A stretch of 64,000 bases of DNA from NCBI GenBank assembly GCA_003161255.1, contig PMOQ01000075.1:47042-111041 (forward strand), written 5' to 3'. The DNA is from Acidimicrobiaceae bacterium. GTDB taxonomy: Bacteria; Actinomycetota; Acidimicrobiia; Acidimicrobiales; RAAP-2. The notes under the pieces are model-generated. The model ran no database searches. It was not told the DNA's origin and saw only the letters and a program-made list of their open reading frames with translations. The position numbers and the translations under genes are program-made. Shown here in pieces: positions 50,125-59,568 of the stretch; the stretch's first letter is position 1; each line of letters begins with the position of its first letter.

Positions 50125-51396
50125 ATGCGTCGGCTCGCCATCCTCTCGCTGCACACCTCGCCGATGGCCCAGCCCGGGACGGGCGATAGCGGCGGAATGA
50201 ACGTCTACGTGCGCGAGCTGGCGTCCGCAGTGGCCCGCTCGGGAGCCGATTGCGACGTCTTCACGCGGGCCTGGTCCCCCGAGCTCCCGGCGGTCATCGA
50301 GGTGGAGCCGGGCCTGAGGGTGCACCACATCCGCGCCGGCCGCCTGGCCCCGATGGCGAAGGAGTTGCTGCCCGATGTGGTTCCCGAGTTCACCGATCGG
50401 GTTCTCGGCAAGATGACCTCGCCGAGCGGGCTCCGATTGGGCGACGAGGAGGGCGGTCCGTTCGAGGCCGTCCACGCGAACTACTGGCTGTCCGGCCTGG
50501 CCGGCCACACCATCAAGCACGAGCTCGATCTTCCGCTCATGAGCACGTTCCACACCCTCGACCGGGTGAAGGCCGAGGCCGGTCCCGAAGAGGTTGAGGC
50601 GGGCATGCCCCACCGGCGTGCCGAGGCGGAGGCGGCGATCATCGCCTGCTCCGATGCGGTTCTCGCGTCGTGCACCGTCGAAGCGGAGCAGATCATCGGG
50701 CTCTATGGTGCCGACCCCGCACGAGTCCGCCTGGTCCCGCTCGGGGTTGACCACGCATTCTTTGCCCCCGGCGACCGGGCCCAGGCACGACGGGCGCTCG
50801 CCCTGCCCGGTGACGGCCCGCTTCTCTTGTTCGTCGGCCGCATCCAACCGCTCAAGGGGGCCGATGTCGCGGTGCGAGTCCTCGCGGAGCTCGACGACGC
50901 CCGGCCGGGCTCTCGAGCCTCCTTGGTGGTCGTGGGCGGTCCCAGCGGTCCCCGCGGGGAGGAGGCCTACAACGGGCTGCTGGAGTTGGCCGAGCACCTC
51001 GGCGTCTCCGACCGGGTTCGACTGGTTCCGCCGCAACCGCACGAGGTCATCTCCACCTACTACCGGGCCGCCGACGTCTGCCTGGTTCCCAGTCGTTCGG
51101 AGTCCTTCGGCCTCGTCGCGCTGGAGGCCGCCGCGTGCGGGACGCCCGTCGTCGCGTCCGCGGTCGGCGGGTTGACAACACTGGTCGAACACGGCCGCAC
51201 CGGGTTCTTGGTCGACGGACGCGATCCGGCAGACTTCGCGGCGCGCGTCGGAGAGATCCTCGACGAATCGTCGCTCTCCCGTGACCTCTCGGCCAACGCA
51301 GCCATGGGAGCGCTCGAGTACAGCTGGCGTGAGGCCGCCGAACGACTCCGGGCGCTCCACGACGAGCTGGCGGCCGGCCTCCTCGTGCAGTGCTGA
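50125..51396 (+). CDS. mshA: D-inositol-3-phosphate glycosyltransferase
   Basis: 423 residues, GT4 family. The N-terminus RLAILSLHTSPMAQPGTGDSGGMNVYVREL with its inositol-phosphate-binding region is diagnostic of MshA. The donor domain has FVGRIQPLKGADVAV and SESFGLVALEAAACGTPVVAS. It makes the first mycothiol precursor from UDP-GlcNAc and inositol-3-phosphate. The next gene is a YbjN-type protein, as in mycobacteria (Rv0486-Rv0487). Mycothiol supports the actinobacterial assignment. Confidence 0.93.
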   Translation: MRRLAILSLHTSPMAQPGTGDSGGMNVYVRELASAVARSGADCDVFTRAWSPELPAVIEVEPGLRVHHIRAGRLAPMAKELLPDVVPEFTDRVLGKMTSPSGLRLGDEEGGPFEAVHANYWLSGLAGHTIKHELDLPLMSTFHTLDRVKAEAGPEEVEAGMPHRRAEAEAAIIACSDAVLASCTVEAEQIIGLYGADPARVRLVPLGVDHAFFAPGDRAQARRALALPGDGPLLLFVGRIQPLKGADVAVRVLAELDDARPGSRASLVVVGGPSGPRGEEAYNGLLELAEHLGVSDRVRLVPPQPHEVISTYYRAADVCLVPSRSESFGLVALEAAACGTPVVASAVGGLTTLVEHGRTGFLVDGRDPADFAARVGEILDESSLSRDLSANAAMGALEYSWREAAERLRALHDELAAGLLVQC

Positions 51397-51437
51397 ATCG
51401 GCGCGACTCGGACCCCCGGGCCTGACCCACCGCCGCG

Positions 51438-51932
51438 GTGCCGGTCGCAGAGATTCCCGAAGAAGAAGAGCGCGCGGCGGCCGTTGCTGCGATCGACGAA
51501 TGGACGGCCCGCCAGCTCGAACGAGGGGAGTCGCTCGTCGCGTCGGAGCGCCAGGAGGTCACCGACCGCACCGCCTCGCACCGCTGGTACCTGCGGTTCA
51601 AGGGGGAGGAGAAGGACTTCATCACCGTCTGGCTCACCCTCGGTCAGCGCACACTCCATCACGAGGCCCAGTTCATGCCAGCACCCGAGGAGAACGGTGA
51701 GGCTGTCTACCAGTACCTCCTCCGGCGGAACGCCGACCTCTACGGGATGTCGTTCTGCCTCGGACCGGAGGACGCGATCTACCTGATCGGCCGGGTCCCT
51801 GCCGCCGAGGTCGACGACGAGGAGCTCGACCGGATCGCCGGCTCGTCGATCCACTACGTCGACGAGCACTTCCCGACGGCAATGACGCTCGGGTATCCGA
51901 AGCTGTATCGGCGTCGCCCCAGGGGCCGCTGA
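51438..51932 (+). CDS. YbjN-domain protein
   Basis: 164 residues. The YbjN-like fold is suggested by SHRWYLRFKGEEKDFITVWLTLGQRTLHHEAQFMPAPEEN, YQYLLRRNADLYGMSFCLG and a final helix TAMTLGYPKLYRRRP. YbjN relatives are type III secretion chaperone-like proteins without enzymatic activity. It starts with GTG 42 bp after mshA, in a conserved mshA neighbourhood. Confidence 0.8.
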   Translation: MPVAEIPEEEERAAAVAAIDEWTARQLERGESLVASERQEVTDRTASHRWYLRFKGEEKDFITVWLTLGQRTLHHEAQFMPAPEENGEAVYQYLLRRNADLYGMSFCLGPEDAIYLIGRVPAAEVDDEELDRIAGSSIHYVDEHFPTAMTLGYPKLYRRRPRGR

Positions 51933-51961
51933 AGCGGACGAGCAGCCGTTAGCCTTTGACC

Positions 51962-52768
51962 ATGGTGGTGAAACTCCTGGTCGTAGGCGGTGGCCGCATG
52001 GGCGGCGCGCTCGTGTCGGGGCTGCTGTCGGCCGGATGGGCGAACCCCCCCGAGATCGCTGTCCTCGAACCTGCGCCCGAGCGCCGGGAGGGCTTGCTGT
52101 CGGCGCACCCGGGGTTGCTCGTCTGGGCGCGGCCCGAGTCCGGATCGGTGTCCGAGGACGGTGGCGCCGTGCTGGCCGTCAAGCCGGACATCGCGGAGTC
52201 GGCGTGCGCCTCCATCGCCGAGGCCAAGGCCCCCCGCGTCCTCTCGATCGTCGCCGGCATGTCGACCGAGCGCCTGGAAGCGGCGCTTCCTCCCGAGACG
52301 GTGGTGGTCCGGGCCATGCCCAACACGCCCGTCCTGGTCGGCGCCGGGGTCTCCGCGATCTCGGGCGGCATCCGGGCCCGCGCCGCCGATCTGGTTTGGG
52401 CCGAAGAGATCCTCTCCGCGGTGGGCACGGTGGTGCGGTTGCCCGAACGCCTGCTGCACGTCGTCACCGGGCTCTCGGGCTCGGGTCCGGCCTACGTCTT
52501 CTTGGTGGCCGAGGCACTGATCGAGGCGGGGATCCTGGGCGGGCTGTCTCGGGAAGTAAGCCGCGAGCTGGTGGTCGGCACGTTGCTCGGATCCTCGAGG
52601 CTCCTGGCCGAGACCGGCGAGCCGCCCGAGGTGCTCCGCGCCGACATCACGTCCCCGGCCGGCACGACCGCGGCCGGCCTGCGGACCCTCGAGGCCAAGG
52701 CCGTGCGGTCGGCCTTTCTCGAGGCCGTCGCTGCGGCAACGGAGCGATCGCGGCAGTTGGGTCACTAG
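51962..52768 (+). CDS. proC: pyrroline-5-carboxylate reductase
   Basis: 268 residues from ATG 51962. NAD(P) motif VVGGGRMGGALVSGLL, VRAMPNTPVLVGAGVSA and the C-terminal domain LSGSGPAYVFLVAEALIEAG, ITSPAGTTAAGLRTLE. Last step of proline synthesis. The TTG at 51956 in the track is 2 codons upstream and unlikely. Confidence 0.93.
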   Translation: MVVKLLVVGGGRMGGALVSGLLSAGWANPPEIAVLEPAPERREGLLSAHPGLLVWARPESGSVSEDGGAVLAVKPDIAESACASIAEAKAPRVLSIVAGMSTERLEAALPPETVVVRAMPNTPVLVGAGVSAISGGIRARAADLVWAEEILSAVGTVVRLPERLLHVVTGLSGSGPAYVFLVAEALIEAGILGGLSREVSRELVVGTLLGSSRLLAETGEPPEVLRADITSPAGTTAAGLRTLEAKAVRSAFLEAVAAATERSRQLGH

Positions 52769-52822
52769 AGACGCCGACGGGCCGTTGGGCGTAGTGTCGC
52801 ATCCCTCGGGTGAGGGGGAGCG

Positions 52823-53023
52823 ATGGACGAATCCACGCATGACGCGGCAACCCAATACTTGACGGTGAGCGAGGTCGCGGGGTCGCTCAGAGTGTCGGAC
52901 ATGACCGTCCGCCGGTTGATCACCGCCGGCGACCTGCCCGCGGTGAGGGTCGGTCGGTCGGTCCGCCTCCGCGCCCACGACGTCGACGATTACCTGAGCG
53001 GTCGGCTGACAAAAGCGGGCTGA
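52823..53023 (+). CDS. excisionase-family HTH (BldC-like) protein
   Basis: 66 residues: LTVSEVAGSLRVSDMTVRRLITAGDLPAVRVGRSVRLRAHDVDDYL is a full HTH_17/MerR-like winged helix. Single-domain proteins of this type include BldC. No recombinase is nearby, so a regulatory rather than excision role is likelier. Confidence 0.82.
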   Translation: MDESTHDAATQYLTVSEVAGSLRVSDMTVRRLITAGDLPAVRVGRSVRLRAHDVDDYLSGRLTKAG

Positions 53024-53038
53024 CCGACGCGTCGCCGG

Positions 53039-53884
53039 GTGCCCCCTCGCCCCGACACTGTCTTCTTTCTCTCCGACTACGGCACGCGTGACGAGTTCGC
53101 GGGCGTCGTGCGGGCTGTACTGCGCCGGCTGGCCCCCGCTGCGACGGTCATCGATCTGACCCACGAGGTGCCGCCCTTCGATGTCGCCGCGGGGGCGCGG
53201 GCCCTGGCTCGCTCCATCCCCCACCTCGGTGACGGTGTCGTCCTCGGGGTGGTCGACCCCGGCGTCGGCTCCGCTCGTCGCGGCGTCGCGCTGCGAGTCG
53301 CCGGCGAGCGCCAGCGGTTCTTCGTCGGACCCGACAACGGCCTGCTCCTGCCGGCTGCCGAGCTGATCGGTACCGAGATCGAAGCGGTCGAGCTCGCCGG
53401 AGCCGACCCGATGCAGGACGCGGCCACCTTCGATGGGCGCGACGTGTTCGCTCCCGCGGTCGCGGCTTTGTGCAACGGCGCCTCGCTCGGCGACATCGGC
53501 TCCTCCTTGGTGCCGTCGAGCCTGGTCCGCCTGCTGCTGCCCGTGCCCAGGCACGCCACCCTCCCCGACGGGCGAGCGGTGCGGTGGTGCCAGGTCGGAT
53601 GGGTCGACCGGTTCGGCAACCTGCAACTCAGCGCCGCGCCGGCTGGCGAGGACCCGGACGCGTTCGCGCTCGCGTGGGCCGACGATGATCAGAACGCACC
53701 GAAGGGGATGACCGACCGCATGGTCCGGCGGGTGGACGCGTTCGCCGATCTGCGCCCCGGCGAGCTCGGCTTGATCGTCGACGCAAATGGACGGCTGGCG
53801 CTGGTCGTTCGTGAGGGCTCGGCGGCCGAGCAGCTCGGTGTCGGCACGGGGCAGCTCGTCGGCCTGGCCGAACCGCCCGCCTGA
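53039..53884 (+). CDS. SAM hydroxide adenosyltransferase
   Basis: 281 residues. FLSDYGTRDEFAGVVRAVL, GVVDPGVGSARRG and FVGPDNGLLLPAA are hallmarks of the DUF62 family, which hydrolyses S-adenosylmethionine with hydroxide to adenosine and methionine; it is related to fluorinases. The C-terminal beta domain contains VGWVDRFGNLQLS. GTG 53039 start, 15 bp after the HTH gene. Confidence 0.88.
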   Translation: MPPRPDTVFFLSDYGTRDEFAGVVRAVLRRLAPAATVIDLTHEVPPFDVAAGARALARSIPHLGDGVVLGVVDPGVGSARRGVALRVAGERQRFFVGPDNGLLLPAAELIGTEIEAVELAGADPMQDAATFDGRDVFAPAVAALCNGASLGDIGSSLVPSSLVRLLLPVPRHATLPDGRAVRWCQVGWVDRFGNLQLSAAPAGEDPDAFALAWADDDQNAPKGMTDRMVRRVDAFADLRPGELGLIVDANGRLALVVREGSAAEQLGVGTGQLVGLAEPPA

Positions 53885-53929
53885 ACCATCAGGGGCTGGC
53901 CCTCGGGTGGCTGCCGGTACGATCGCCGG

Positions 53930-54619
53930 GTGCCTGGTGAGCGTCCCGCGGGGCCGGGAAAGCGGATCCCCGAGGCCACGGTGGTCCGGCTCCCCGTCTA
54001 CCGCCGGATCCTTTCGGACCTTTTGGCCGAGGACCGCCAGAGCGTCCATTCCGAGCTGCTGGCCGAGCTGGCCCGGGTGAACGCGGCGAAGGTCCGCAAG
54101 GACCTCTCCCTTCTCGGTTCCTTCGGGACCCGCGGCACCGGCTACGACGTCGCTTTCCTCTTGACTCAGATCGACCGGGCGCTCGGTGCCGAGGACGACT
54201 GGCCGGTGGTCGTGATGGGGATCGGCAACCTGGGCACGGCACTCATCAATTCCGAGGGTTTCAGCACGAGGGGGTTTCGGATCCTGGCCCTCTTTGACGC
54301 CGACCCGGGCGTCGTCGGCCGGGAGCTCCGCGGCCTCACGGTCCGCCACGTCGACACGCTCGCTGAGCTCCCGGGCCTCGGGGGCTCGGCGATCGGCGTG
54401 GTCTCGACACCTGCGGCGGCCGCCCAGGAGGTCACCGACGCGCTGGTCGACATAGGGGTCAGCGCAATCTTGAACTTCGCCCCCCAGGTGCTGAGCGTGC
54501 CCCCCCATGTCTTGCTCCGCCACGTCGACCTGGCCACAGAACTGCAGGTGTTGAGCTTCTTCCAGCTCCGCCGCCGGGGTGACGCCGACGCCGGCCGGCC
54601 CGCCACCAGGGGAAGCTGA
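53930..54619 (+). CDS. rex: redox-sensing transcriptional repressor Rex
   Basis: 229 residues. Winged helix with RLPVYRRILSDLL and NAAKVRKDLSLLGSFGTRGTGYDV, then Rossmann GIGNLGTAL and NFAPQVLSVP, and the domain-swapped C-terminal helix. Rex binds NADH/NAD+ ratio-dependently and represses respiratory and heme genes (known in Streptomyces). Its position just before hemA repeats the Streptomyces rex-hemACD layout, so control of the downstream heme operon is likely. Confidence 0.93.
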   Translation: MPGERPAGPGKRIPEATVVRLPVYRRILSDLLAEDRQSVHSELLAELARVNAAKVRKDLSLLGSFGTRGTGYDVAFLLTQIDRALGAEDDWPVVVMGIGNLGTALINSEGFSTRGFRILALFDADPGVVGRELRGLTVRHVDTLAELPGLGGSAIGVVSTPAAAAQEVTDALVDIGVSAILNFAPQVLSVPPHVLLRHVDLATELQVLSFFQLRRRGDADAGRPATRGS

Positions 54620-54769
54620 GCTGGTCGAGACTGGCGTCGCGCCCGGGGGACCGGCATGCTGGAACTCGGCCGGTGAACCATCTCCGGCCGGGCGGGCCGC
54701 GCTCCTGCCACCCGCCCCACGTCGGCCCGGGCCAGGCCGTCGGCCCGATCACAGGAGGCGCGCCACGCC

Positions 54770-56050
54770 GTGTCCGTCGTCGTCGTAGGTCTAGAGCACC
54801 GTCGGGTGCCCCTCGACGTGCTCGAACGGGTGGCGGTGGTGGACTCGGAACTGGCCGAGGTGCTCTCCGGCCTGCGCCAGCGGGAGAACCTCTCCGAACT
54901 GGTCGTCCTGTCCACGTGCCTGCGCACCGAGGTGTACGCGGTCGTGGACCGGTTCCACGACGCCGTGTTCGAACTGCAGGAGTTCTTCGCGAAGCGGTCC
55001 GAGATGGCCGTCGAGGATCTCGAGTCGCTGTACGCGGTCCGTTTCGACGACGACGTCGCCACCCACCTGTTCTCGGTGGCCGCCGGCCTCGAGTCGGCCG
55101 TGCTCGGCGAGTCCGAGGTGCTCGGCCAGGTGCGCCGCGCCTGGGAGCGATCGGACGGGGAGCACGCCTCGGGCCCGGTGCTGGCCGGGCTCTTTCGAGA
55201 GGCCGTCCGGGTGGGTCGACGGGCTCGGGCCGAGACCGCGATCGCACGGGGAGCGACATCGTTCGCGCACGCGGCCGTCCGAATGGCTGCGGACCGCGTG
55301 GACGGCGGCTTGGCCGGACGAGCCGCAACGGTGGTCGGGGCGGGCGCCATCGGCAGCGGCATCCTCGGCGCGCTGACGTCGCTCTCGGACGATCAGCGGC
55401 CGCGCCGGATCGTCGTGGCCAACCGGACCGTGGCTCGCGCCCGGGCCCTCGCCGGATCGGTGTCCTCGCCCGAGGCGGTGTCGACGGTCGGACTGGACGA
55501 GCTCCCGGCGACGCTGGCCGAGACCGACGTCGTGTTCAGTGCGCTCGACGTCAAGGGCCCCTTGCTCGGCGCGGCCGATTTCGGCTCCGTCTCGCGCGTC
55601 GAGCGACCACTGCTCGTGGTGGACCTCGGCGTGCCCCGAAACGTCGAGGCCGGTGTGGCTTCGCTCGCCGGGGTGACGGTCTTCGGGATGGACGAACTGC
55701 GAGAAGCGGTGTCGCGGGTCACCGAAGAGCGCCACGCCGAGGTCGACGACGTGCTGGCCATCGTGGCCGAAGAGCTCGACCGGTACCGGGCCGCTGAGCG
55801 CGGCCGCGGTGCGGCTCCAGTCATCGCCGCACTGCGGGCCCGCCTCGAGTCGCTGCGTGTCGCAGAGCTCGAGCGACAGCGTTCCCTCCAGCGCGGGCTG
55901 AGCCCGGAGGACTGGGCGAAGATCGACGGGGCCAGCCAGGCCGCCCTGGCCAAGCTGCTTCACCAGCCGACGATGCTCTTGAAGGAGACCGCCGGGACTC
56001 CGCGGGGCCAACGCCTCGTCGAGGCGTTGCGCGCGCTCTTCGATCTCTAG
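54770..56050 (+). CDS. hemA: glutamyl-tRNA reductase
   Basis: 426 residues. Catalytic Cys in LSTCLRTEVYAV (family usually STCNRTE; here Asn is Leu), FSVAAGLESAVLGESEVLGQVR, NADPH motif VGAGAIGSGIL and the C-terminal dimerisation helix. It makes glutamate-1-semialdehyde, the entry step of tetrapyrrole synthesis. It starts 151 bp after rex. Its stop is 4 bp before hemC. Confidence 0.93.
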   Translation: MSVVVVGLEHRRVPLDVLERVAVVDSELAEVLSGLRQRENLSELVVLSTCLRTEVYAVVDRFHDAVFELQEFFAKRSEMAVEDLESLYAVRFDDDVATHLFSVAAGLESAVLGESEVLGQVRRAWERSDGEHASGPVLAGLFREAVRVGRRARAETAIARGATSFAHAAVRMAADRVDGGLAGRAATVVGAGAIGSGILGALTSLSDDQRPRRIVVANRTVARARALAGSVSSPEAVSTVGLDELPATLAETDVVFSALDVKGPLLGAADFGSVSRVERPLLVVDLGVPRNVEAGVASLAGVTVFGMDELREAVSRVTEERHAEVDDVLAIVAEELDRYRAAERGRGAAPVIAALRARLESLRVAELERQRSLQRGLSPEDWAKIDGASQAALAKLLHQPTMLLKETAGTPRGQRLVEALRALFDL

Positions 56051-56054
56051 TCCG

Positions 56055-57032
56055 ATGGACGTTCGGGCCAATCCGGGAGCGCCGGCGTCCGTCTGGCCGG
56101 ACGGACGCCCACTGCGCCTCGCCACGCGGGGTTCGCCGCTGGCACGACGCCAGACCGACATGGTTGCGCACCTGCTCGCGCAGGTTCGACCGGGTCTCGA
56201 CATCGAGCCGGTCGTCGTCCGAACCGAGGGTGACCGATTGGCCACCGAGCCACTCGAACGCATAGGCGGGCAGGGCGTGTTCGTGAAGGAGATCCAACAG
56301 GCCGTCCTCGACCGACGTGCCGACGTGGCGGTGCACTCGGCCAAGGATCTTCCCCCCTCGACGCCACCGGGACTCACGCTCGCCGCCATCCCCGCCCGCG
56401 GCGACGTCCGTGACGCGCTGGTGGGTTCGACGCTGGCCTCGCTGAGGCCGGGAGCTCGCGTGGCCACGGGCGCGGCGCGGCGCCGGGCCCAGTTGGCCAA
56501 CCTGCGGCCGGACCTCTGCTTCGTTCAGGCCAGGGGCAACATCGACACTCGCATGGCCAGGGCGGACGGCAAGACGGCCGACGCCGTGGTGATCGCCGTC
56601 GCGGCATTGGACCGATTGAGCGTGACCTCGCAGGCCGCCGAGATCCTCAGCCCGACCGTGATGCTGCCCCAGGTGGGGCAGGGGGCCATCGCGCTCGAGT
56701 GCCGCGCCGACGACCACGCGGTGCTGGCGCTACTTGCCCTGATCGACCACGGCGAGACCCATCGGGCCGTCGTGGCCGAGCGAGCGCTGCTCGCCGCGTT
56801 GGGTGCATCGTGCTCGCTCCCGGTCGGCGGCTGGGCAGAGCCCGACGGGGACGAGCTCCACCTCCGGGCCCTGGTCGCGAGCGCGGACGGTCGCGTGGTG
56901 CTTCGCGCGGAGGGCCGCGGCTCGGATGCGGTGGAGCTCGGCTCGGTGGTCGCGCACAAGCTGCTGCGCCAGTCCGGCGGCGACGGCCTCCTCGGCTGGG
57001 CGCCGGCCGAGGAGGAAAGCGGAACCCGATGA
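56055..57032 (+). CDS. hemC: porphobilinogen deaminase (hydroxymethylbilane synthase)
   Basis: 325 residues. LATRGSPLARRQTD, FVKEIQQAVLDRRADVAVHSAKDLP, and the dipyrromethane cofactor Cys in ALGASCSLPVG. Assembles four porphobilinogens. Its stop overlaps the start of the cobA-hemD gene (ATGA). Confidence 0.93.
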   Translation: MDVRANPGAPASVWPDGRPLRLATRGSPLARRQTDMVAHLLAQVRPGLDIEPVVVRTEGDRLATEPLERIGGQGVFVKEIQQAVLDRRADVAVHSAKDLPPSTPPGLTLAAIPARGDVRDALVGSTLASLRPGARVATGAARRRAQLANLRPDLCFVQARGNIDTRMARADGKTADAVVIAVAALDRLSVTSQAAEILSPTVMLPQVGQGAIALECRADDHAVLALLALIDHGETHRAVVAERALLAALGASCSLPVGGWAEPDGDELHLRALVASADGRVVLRAEGRGSDAVELGSVVAHKLLRQSGGDGLLGWAPAEEESGTR

Positions 57033-58531
57033 CCGTGTTCTTGGTCGGGGCCGGCCCGGGGGACCCGGGGCTGATCACCCGGCGGGGCGCAGAGGTCCTC
57101 GCGAGGGCCGATGTCGTCGTCTATGACCGGCTCATCGACCATTCGTTGCTCGCGCTCGCCCCGAGCGGCGCACTGTTCGTGGACGCGGGAAAACGACCGG
57201 CCGGAACACCCGGGGGAACCGGCGGAGGTCCCGGGGTCGGGGCGGCTCGCCAGGACGAGATCAACGCGCTGCTCATCACCCATGGCCGCGCCGGAGCGAC
57301 CGTCGTCCGGTTGAAGGGCGGCGACCCGTTTTTGTTCGGGCGCGGCGGCGAGGAGGCCGATGCGCTGTCGCAAGCCGGGGTGCCCTGGGAGGTGATCCCG
57401 GGCATCACCTCCGCCATGGCGGTGCCAGCGGTCGCCGGCATCCCGGTCACCCAGCGGGGGTTGTCCACCTCGGTCACCGTGGTCACCGGTCAGGTCGGCG
57501 ACGAGGCCGGCCCTGGCGGCGTCGACTGGGAGTCCCTGGCCAAGGCCAACGGCACGCTCGTGATCCTGATGGGCATGGCCACCCGGGCCGAGATTGCGCG
57601 GCGCCTCCAAGCGGGTGGGCGCCCGTCGGCCGAGCCGGTTGCCGTGATCGAGTGGGGCACGACGGCCCGTCAACGGGTGGTGCGCACCACCCTGGCCGGG
57701 CTCGAGGCGGTCCGGCTGGGCTCGCCCGCGGTGATCGTGGTGGGACAGGTCGCCTCTCTCGGGCTGAGCTCGTTGGATCCGCGGCCGCTGCACGGCCGCA
57801 CCGTCGTCGTCACCCGAGCGCCCGCCCAGGCGGCGGCGCTGAGCCGCGCGCTGAGCGCGGCCGGCGCGCGGGTGATCGAGCTGCCGGTCATCGCCATCGC
57901 GGATGTGCCCGAGGAGTCCGACGCGCTGCAGCGGGCCGCCGACGGCGTGGAACGGTACGGATGGTTGGCCTTCACATCCGCCAACGCTGTCGAGCGGTTC
58001 GTTCCGTTGATCCGCGACGTCCGGAGCCTGGCTTCGGCCCGGGTGGCCGCGGTCGGTCTGGCCACCGCCAGCGCGCTCGAGGGCCACCACCTCGTCGCGG
58101 ATTTGATCCCGGCCCGTTCGACCGCCGAGGGGTTGGTCGAGGAGCTGCCGCCCGCCGCCGGTGCCGGCAAGGTGCTGTTCGTGAAGGCGGCCGGCGCAGG
58201 CGATGCGCTCGGCGTCGGCCTCGCCGCCAAGGGTTGGACGGTCGACGAGGTGATCGCCTACCGGACCGTCGACGCCCCGCCGCCCCGCGCCGAGGTTGCC
58301 GCGACGGTCGGAGAGGCGGACGTGGTCACCTTCGCCTCGGCGTCAGCGGTCTCGGCCTACCTGCGGCTCCGCGACACCGACGGCCGCCCTCTGCCGGTGC
58401 CGCCCGTGGTCGCGTGCATCGGCCAGACCACGTCGGTCGCCGCGCGCGCGGCCGGCCTCTCGGTGGCGGTCGAGCCTGCCCGGGCGTCGATGGAGGCGCT
58501 CGTCGCGGCGATCGCCGCACACCTGGGTTGA
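57029..58531 (+). CDS. uroporphyrinogen-III C-methyltransferase / uroporphyrinogen-III synthase fusion
   Basis: 500 residues from ATG 57029 (GGAGG upstream). The N-terminal ~250 residues are SUMT/CobA: LVGAGPGDPGLIT, VVRLKGGDPFLFGRGGEE and GITSAMAVPA. The C-terminal ~245 are HemD: TVVVTRAPAQAAALSRAL and LAFTSANAVERFV. It makes uroporphyrinogen III and can methylate it toward siroheme or cobalamin. The cobA-hemD fusion is known in actinobacteria and clostridia. Confidence 0.92.
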   Translation: MTVFLVGAGPGDPGLITRRGAEVLARADVVVYDRLIDHSLLALAPSGALFVDAGKRPAGTPGGTGGGPGVGAARQDEINALLITHGRAGATVVRLKGGDPFLFGRGGEEADALSQAGVPWEVIPGITSAMAVPAVAGIPVTQRGLSTSVTVVTGQVGDEAGPGGVDWESLAKANGTLVILMGMATRAEIARRLQAGGRPSAEPVAVIEWGTTARQRVVRTTLAGLEAVRLGSPAVIVVGQVASLGLSSLDPRPLHGRTVVVTRAPAQAAALSRALSAAGARVIELPVIAIADVPEESDALQRAADGVERYGWLAFTSANAVERFVPLIRDVRSLASARVAAVGLATASALEGHHLVADLIPARSTAEGLVEELPPAAGAGKVLFVKAAGAGDALGVGLAAKGWTVDEVIAYRTVDAPPPRAEVAATVGEADVVTFASASAVSAYLRLRDTDGRPLPVPPVVACIGQTTSVAARAAGLSVAVEPARASMEALVAAIAAHLG

Positions 58532-58584
58532 ATGCCGGCACTCTCCGGGACTCTCGGGGACCCGCACGGCCGTAGGCTGGGGTG

Positions 58585-59568
58585 ATGGCATTCCCGGAAC
58601 GGCGCATGCGCCGGCTTCGCCGGACCCCGGCCATGCGCCGGCTGGTCGCCGAGACCCGGCTGAGCGTCGACGACCTGGTCGCACCCCTGTTCGTCCGCGA
58701 GGGGATCGACGACGCGGCCCCGATCGCCTCCATGCCGGGGCAGTCCCAGCACACCGTCGCGTCGCTCCTCGTTGAGGGCAAGCGACTGGCTTCACTCGGC
58801 GTCCCGGCACTCGTCCTGTTCGGTGTTCCCGACACCAAGGACGCCACCGGCTCGGGGGCGAGCGATCCCGACGGCATCGCCCAGGTGGCGTTGCGCGAGT
58901 TGCGCGGCTCGCTCGGTGACGAGTTGGTGCTGATCGCCGACCTGTGCCTGGACGAGTACACCGATCACGGCCACTGCGGTGTGCTGCGGGCGGATGGCAC
59001 GGTCGACAACGACGCGACCTTGGAGCTGTACCGCGAGGTGGCCCTGGCCCAGGCACGCGCGGGCGCGCACGTGGTGGCGCCGAGCGGGATGATGGACGGT
59101 CAGGTGACGGCCATCCGCGACGCGCTCGACGGTGGCGGTTTTCCCGACGTCGCGGTGCTCGCCTACGCGGCCAAGTACGCGTCGGCGCTCTTCGCACCGT
59201 TCCGAGACGCGGTCGAGGTCACCATCGCGGGCGGCGGTGATCGCCGTTCGTACCAGCAGGACCCGGCCAACCGGCGCGAGGCACTTGTCGAGGTCGACCT
59301 CGACGTGGCCGAGGGCGCGGACATGGTGATGGTGAAGCCGGCCCTGTCCAACCTCGACGTCTTGGCCGAGGTCCGGCGGCGGGTGGACATCCCCGTCTGT
59401 GCATACCAGGTAAGCGGTGAGTACTCGATGGTCAAGGCCGCCGACGAGCGCGGCTGGATCGACGGCCCCGCGGTGGCCTCCGAGCAGCTGCTGTCGATCA
59501 AGCGGGCCGGGGCCGACTTCATCCTCACGTACTTCGCCGCCGAGCTGGCCGAAGCGCTCGGTGGCTGA
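58585..59568 (+). CDS. hemB: delta-aminolevulinic acid dehydratase (porphobilinogen synthase)
   Basis: 327 residues from ATG 58585. The Schiff-base lysines are in AYAAKYAS and VMVKPALSN. The metal site reads DLCLDEYTDHGHCG: two of the three zinc cysteines of bacterial enzymes are present and the middle one is Asp, so metal use may be mixed Zn/Mg. Condenses two ALA to porphobilinogen. Overlaps the hemL start by 8 bp. Confidence 0.93.
   Translation: MAFPERRMRRLRRTPAMRRLVAETRLSVDDLVAPLFVREGIDDAAPIASMPGQSQHTVASLLVEGKRLASLGVPALVLFGVPDTKDATGSGASDPDGIAQVALRELRGSLGDELVLIADLCLDEYTDHGHCGVLRADGTVDNDATLELYREVALAQARAGAHVVAPSGMMDGQVTAIRDALDGGGFPDVAVLAYAAKYASALFAPFRDAVEVTIAGGGDRRSYQQDPANRREALVEVDLDVAEGADMVMVKPALSNLDVLAEVRRRVDIPVCAYQVSGEYSMVKAADERGWIDGPAVASEQLLSIKRAGADFILTYFAAELAEALGG

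Noticed and set aside
51854-54523. Long minus-strand ORF of 889 codons
   Set aside because: Shadow of proC, the SAM enzyme and rex on the plus strand; low-complexity Arg/Gly/Gln composition and no domain.
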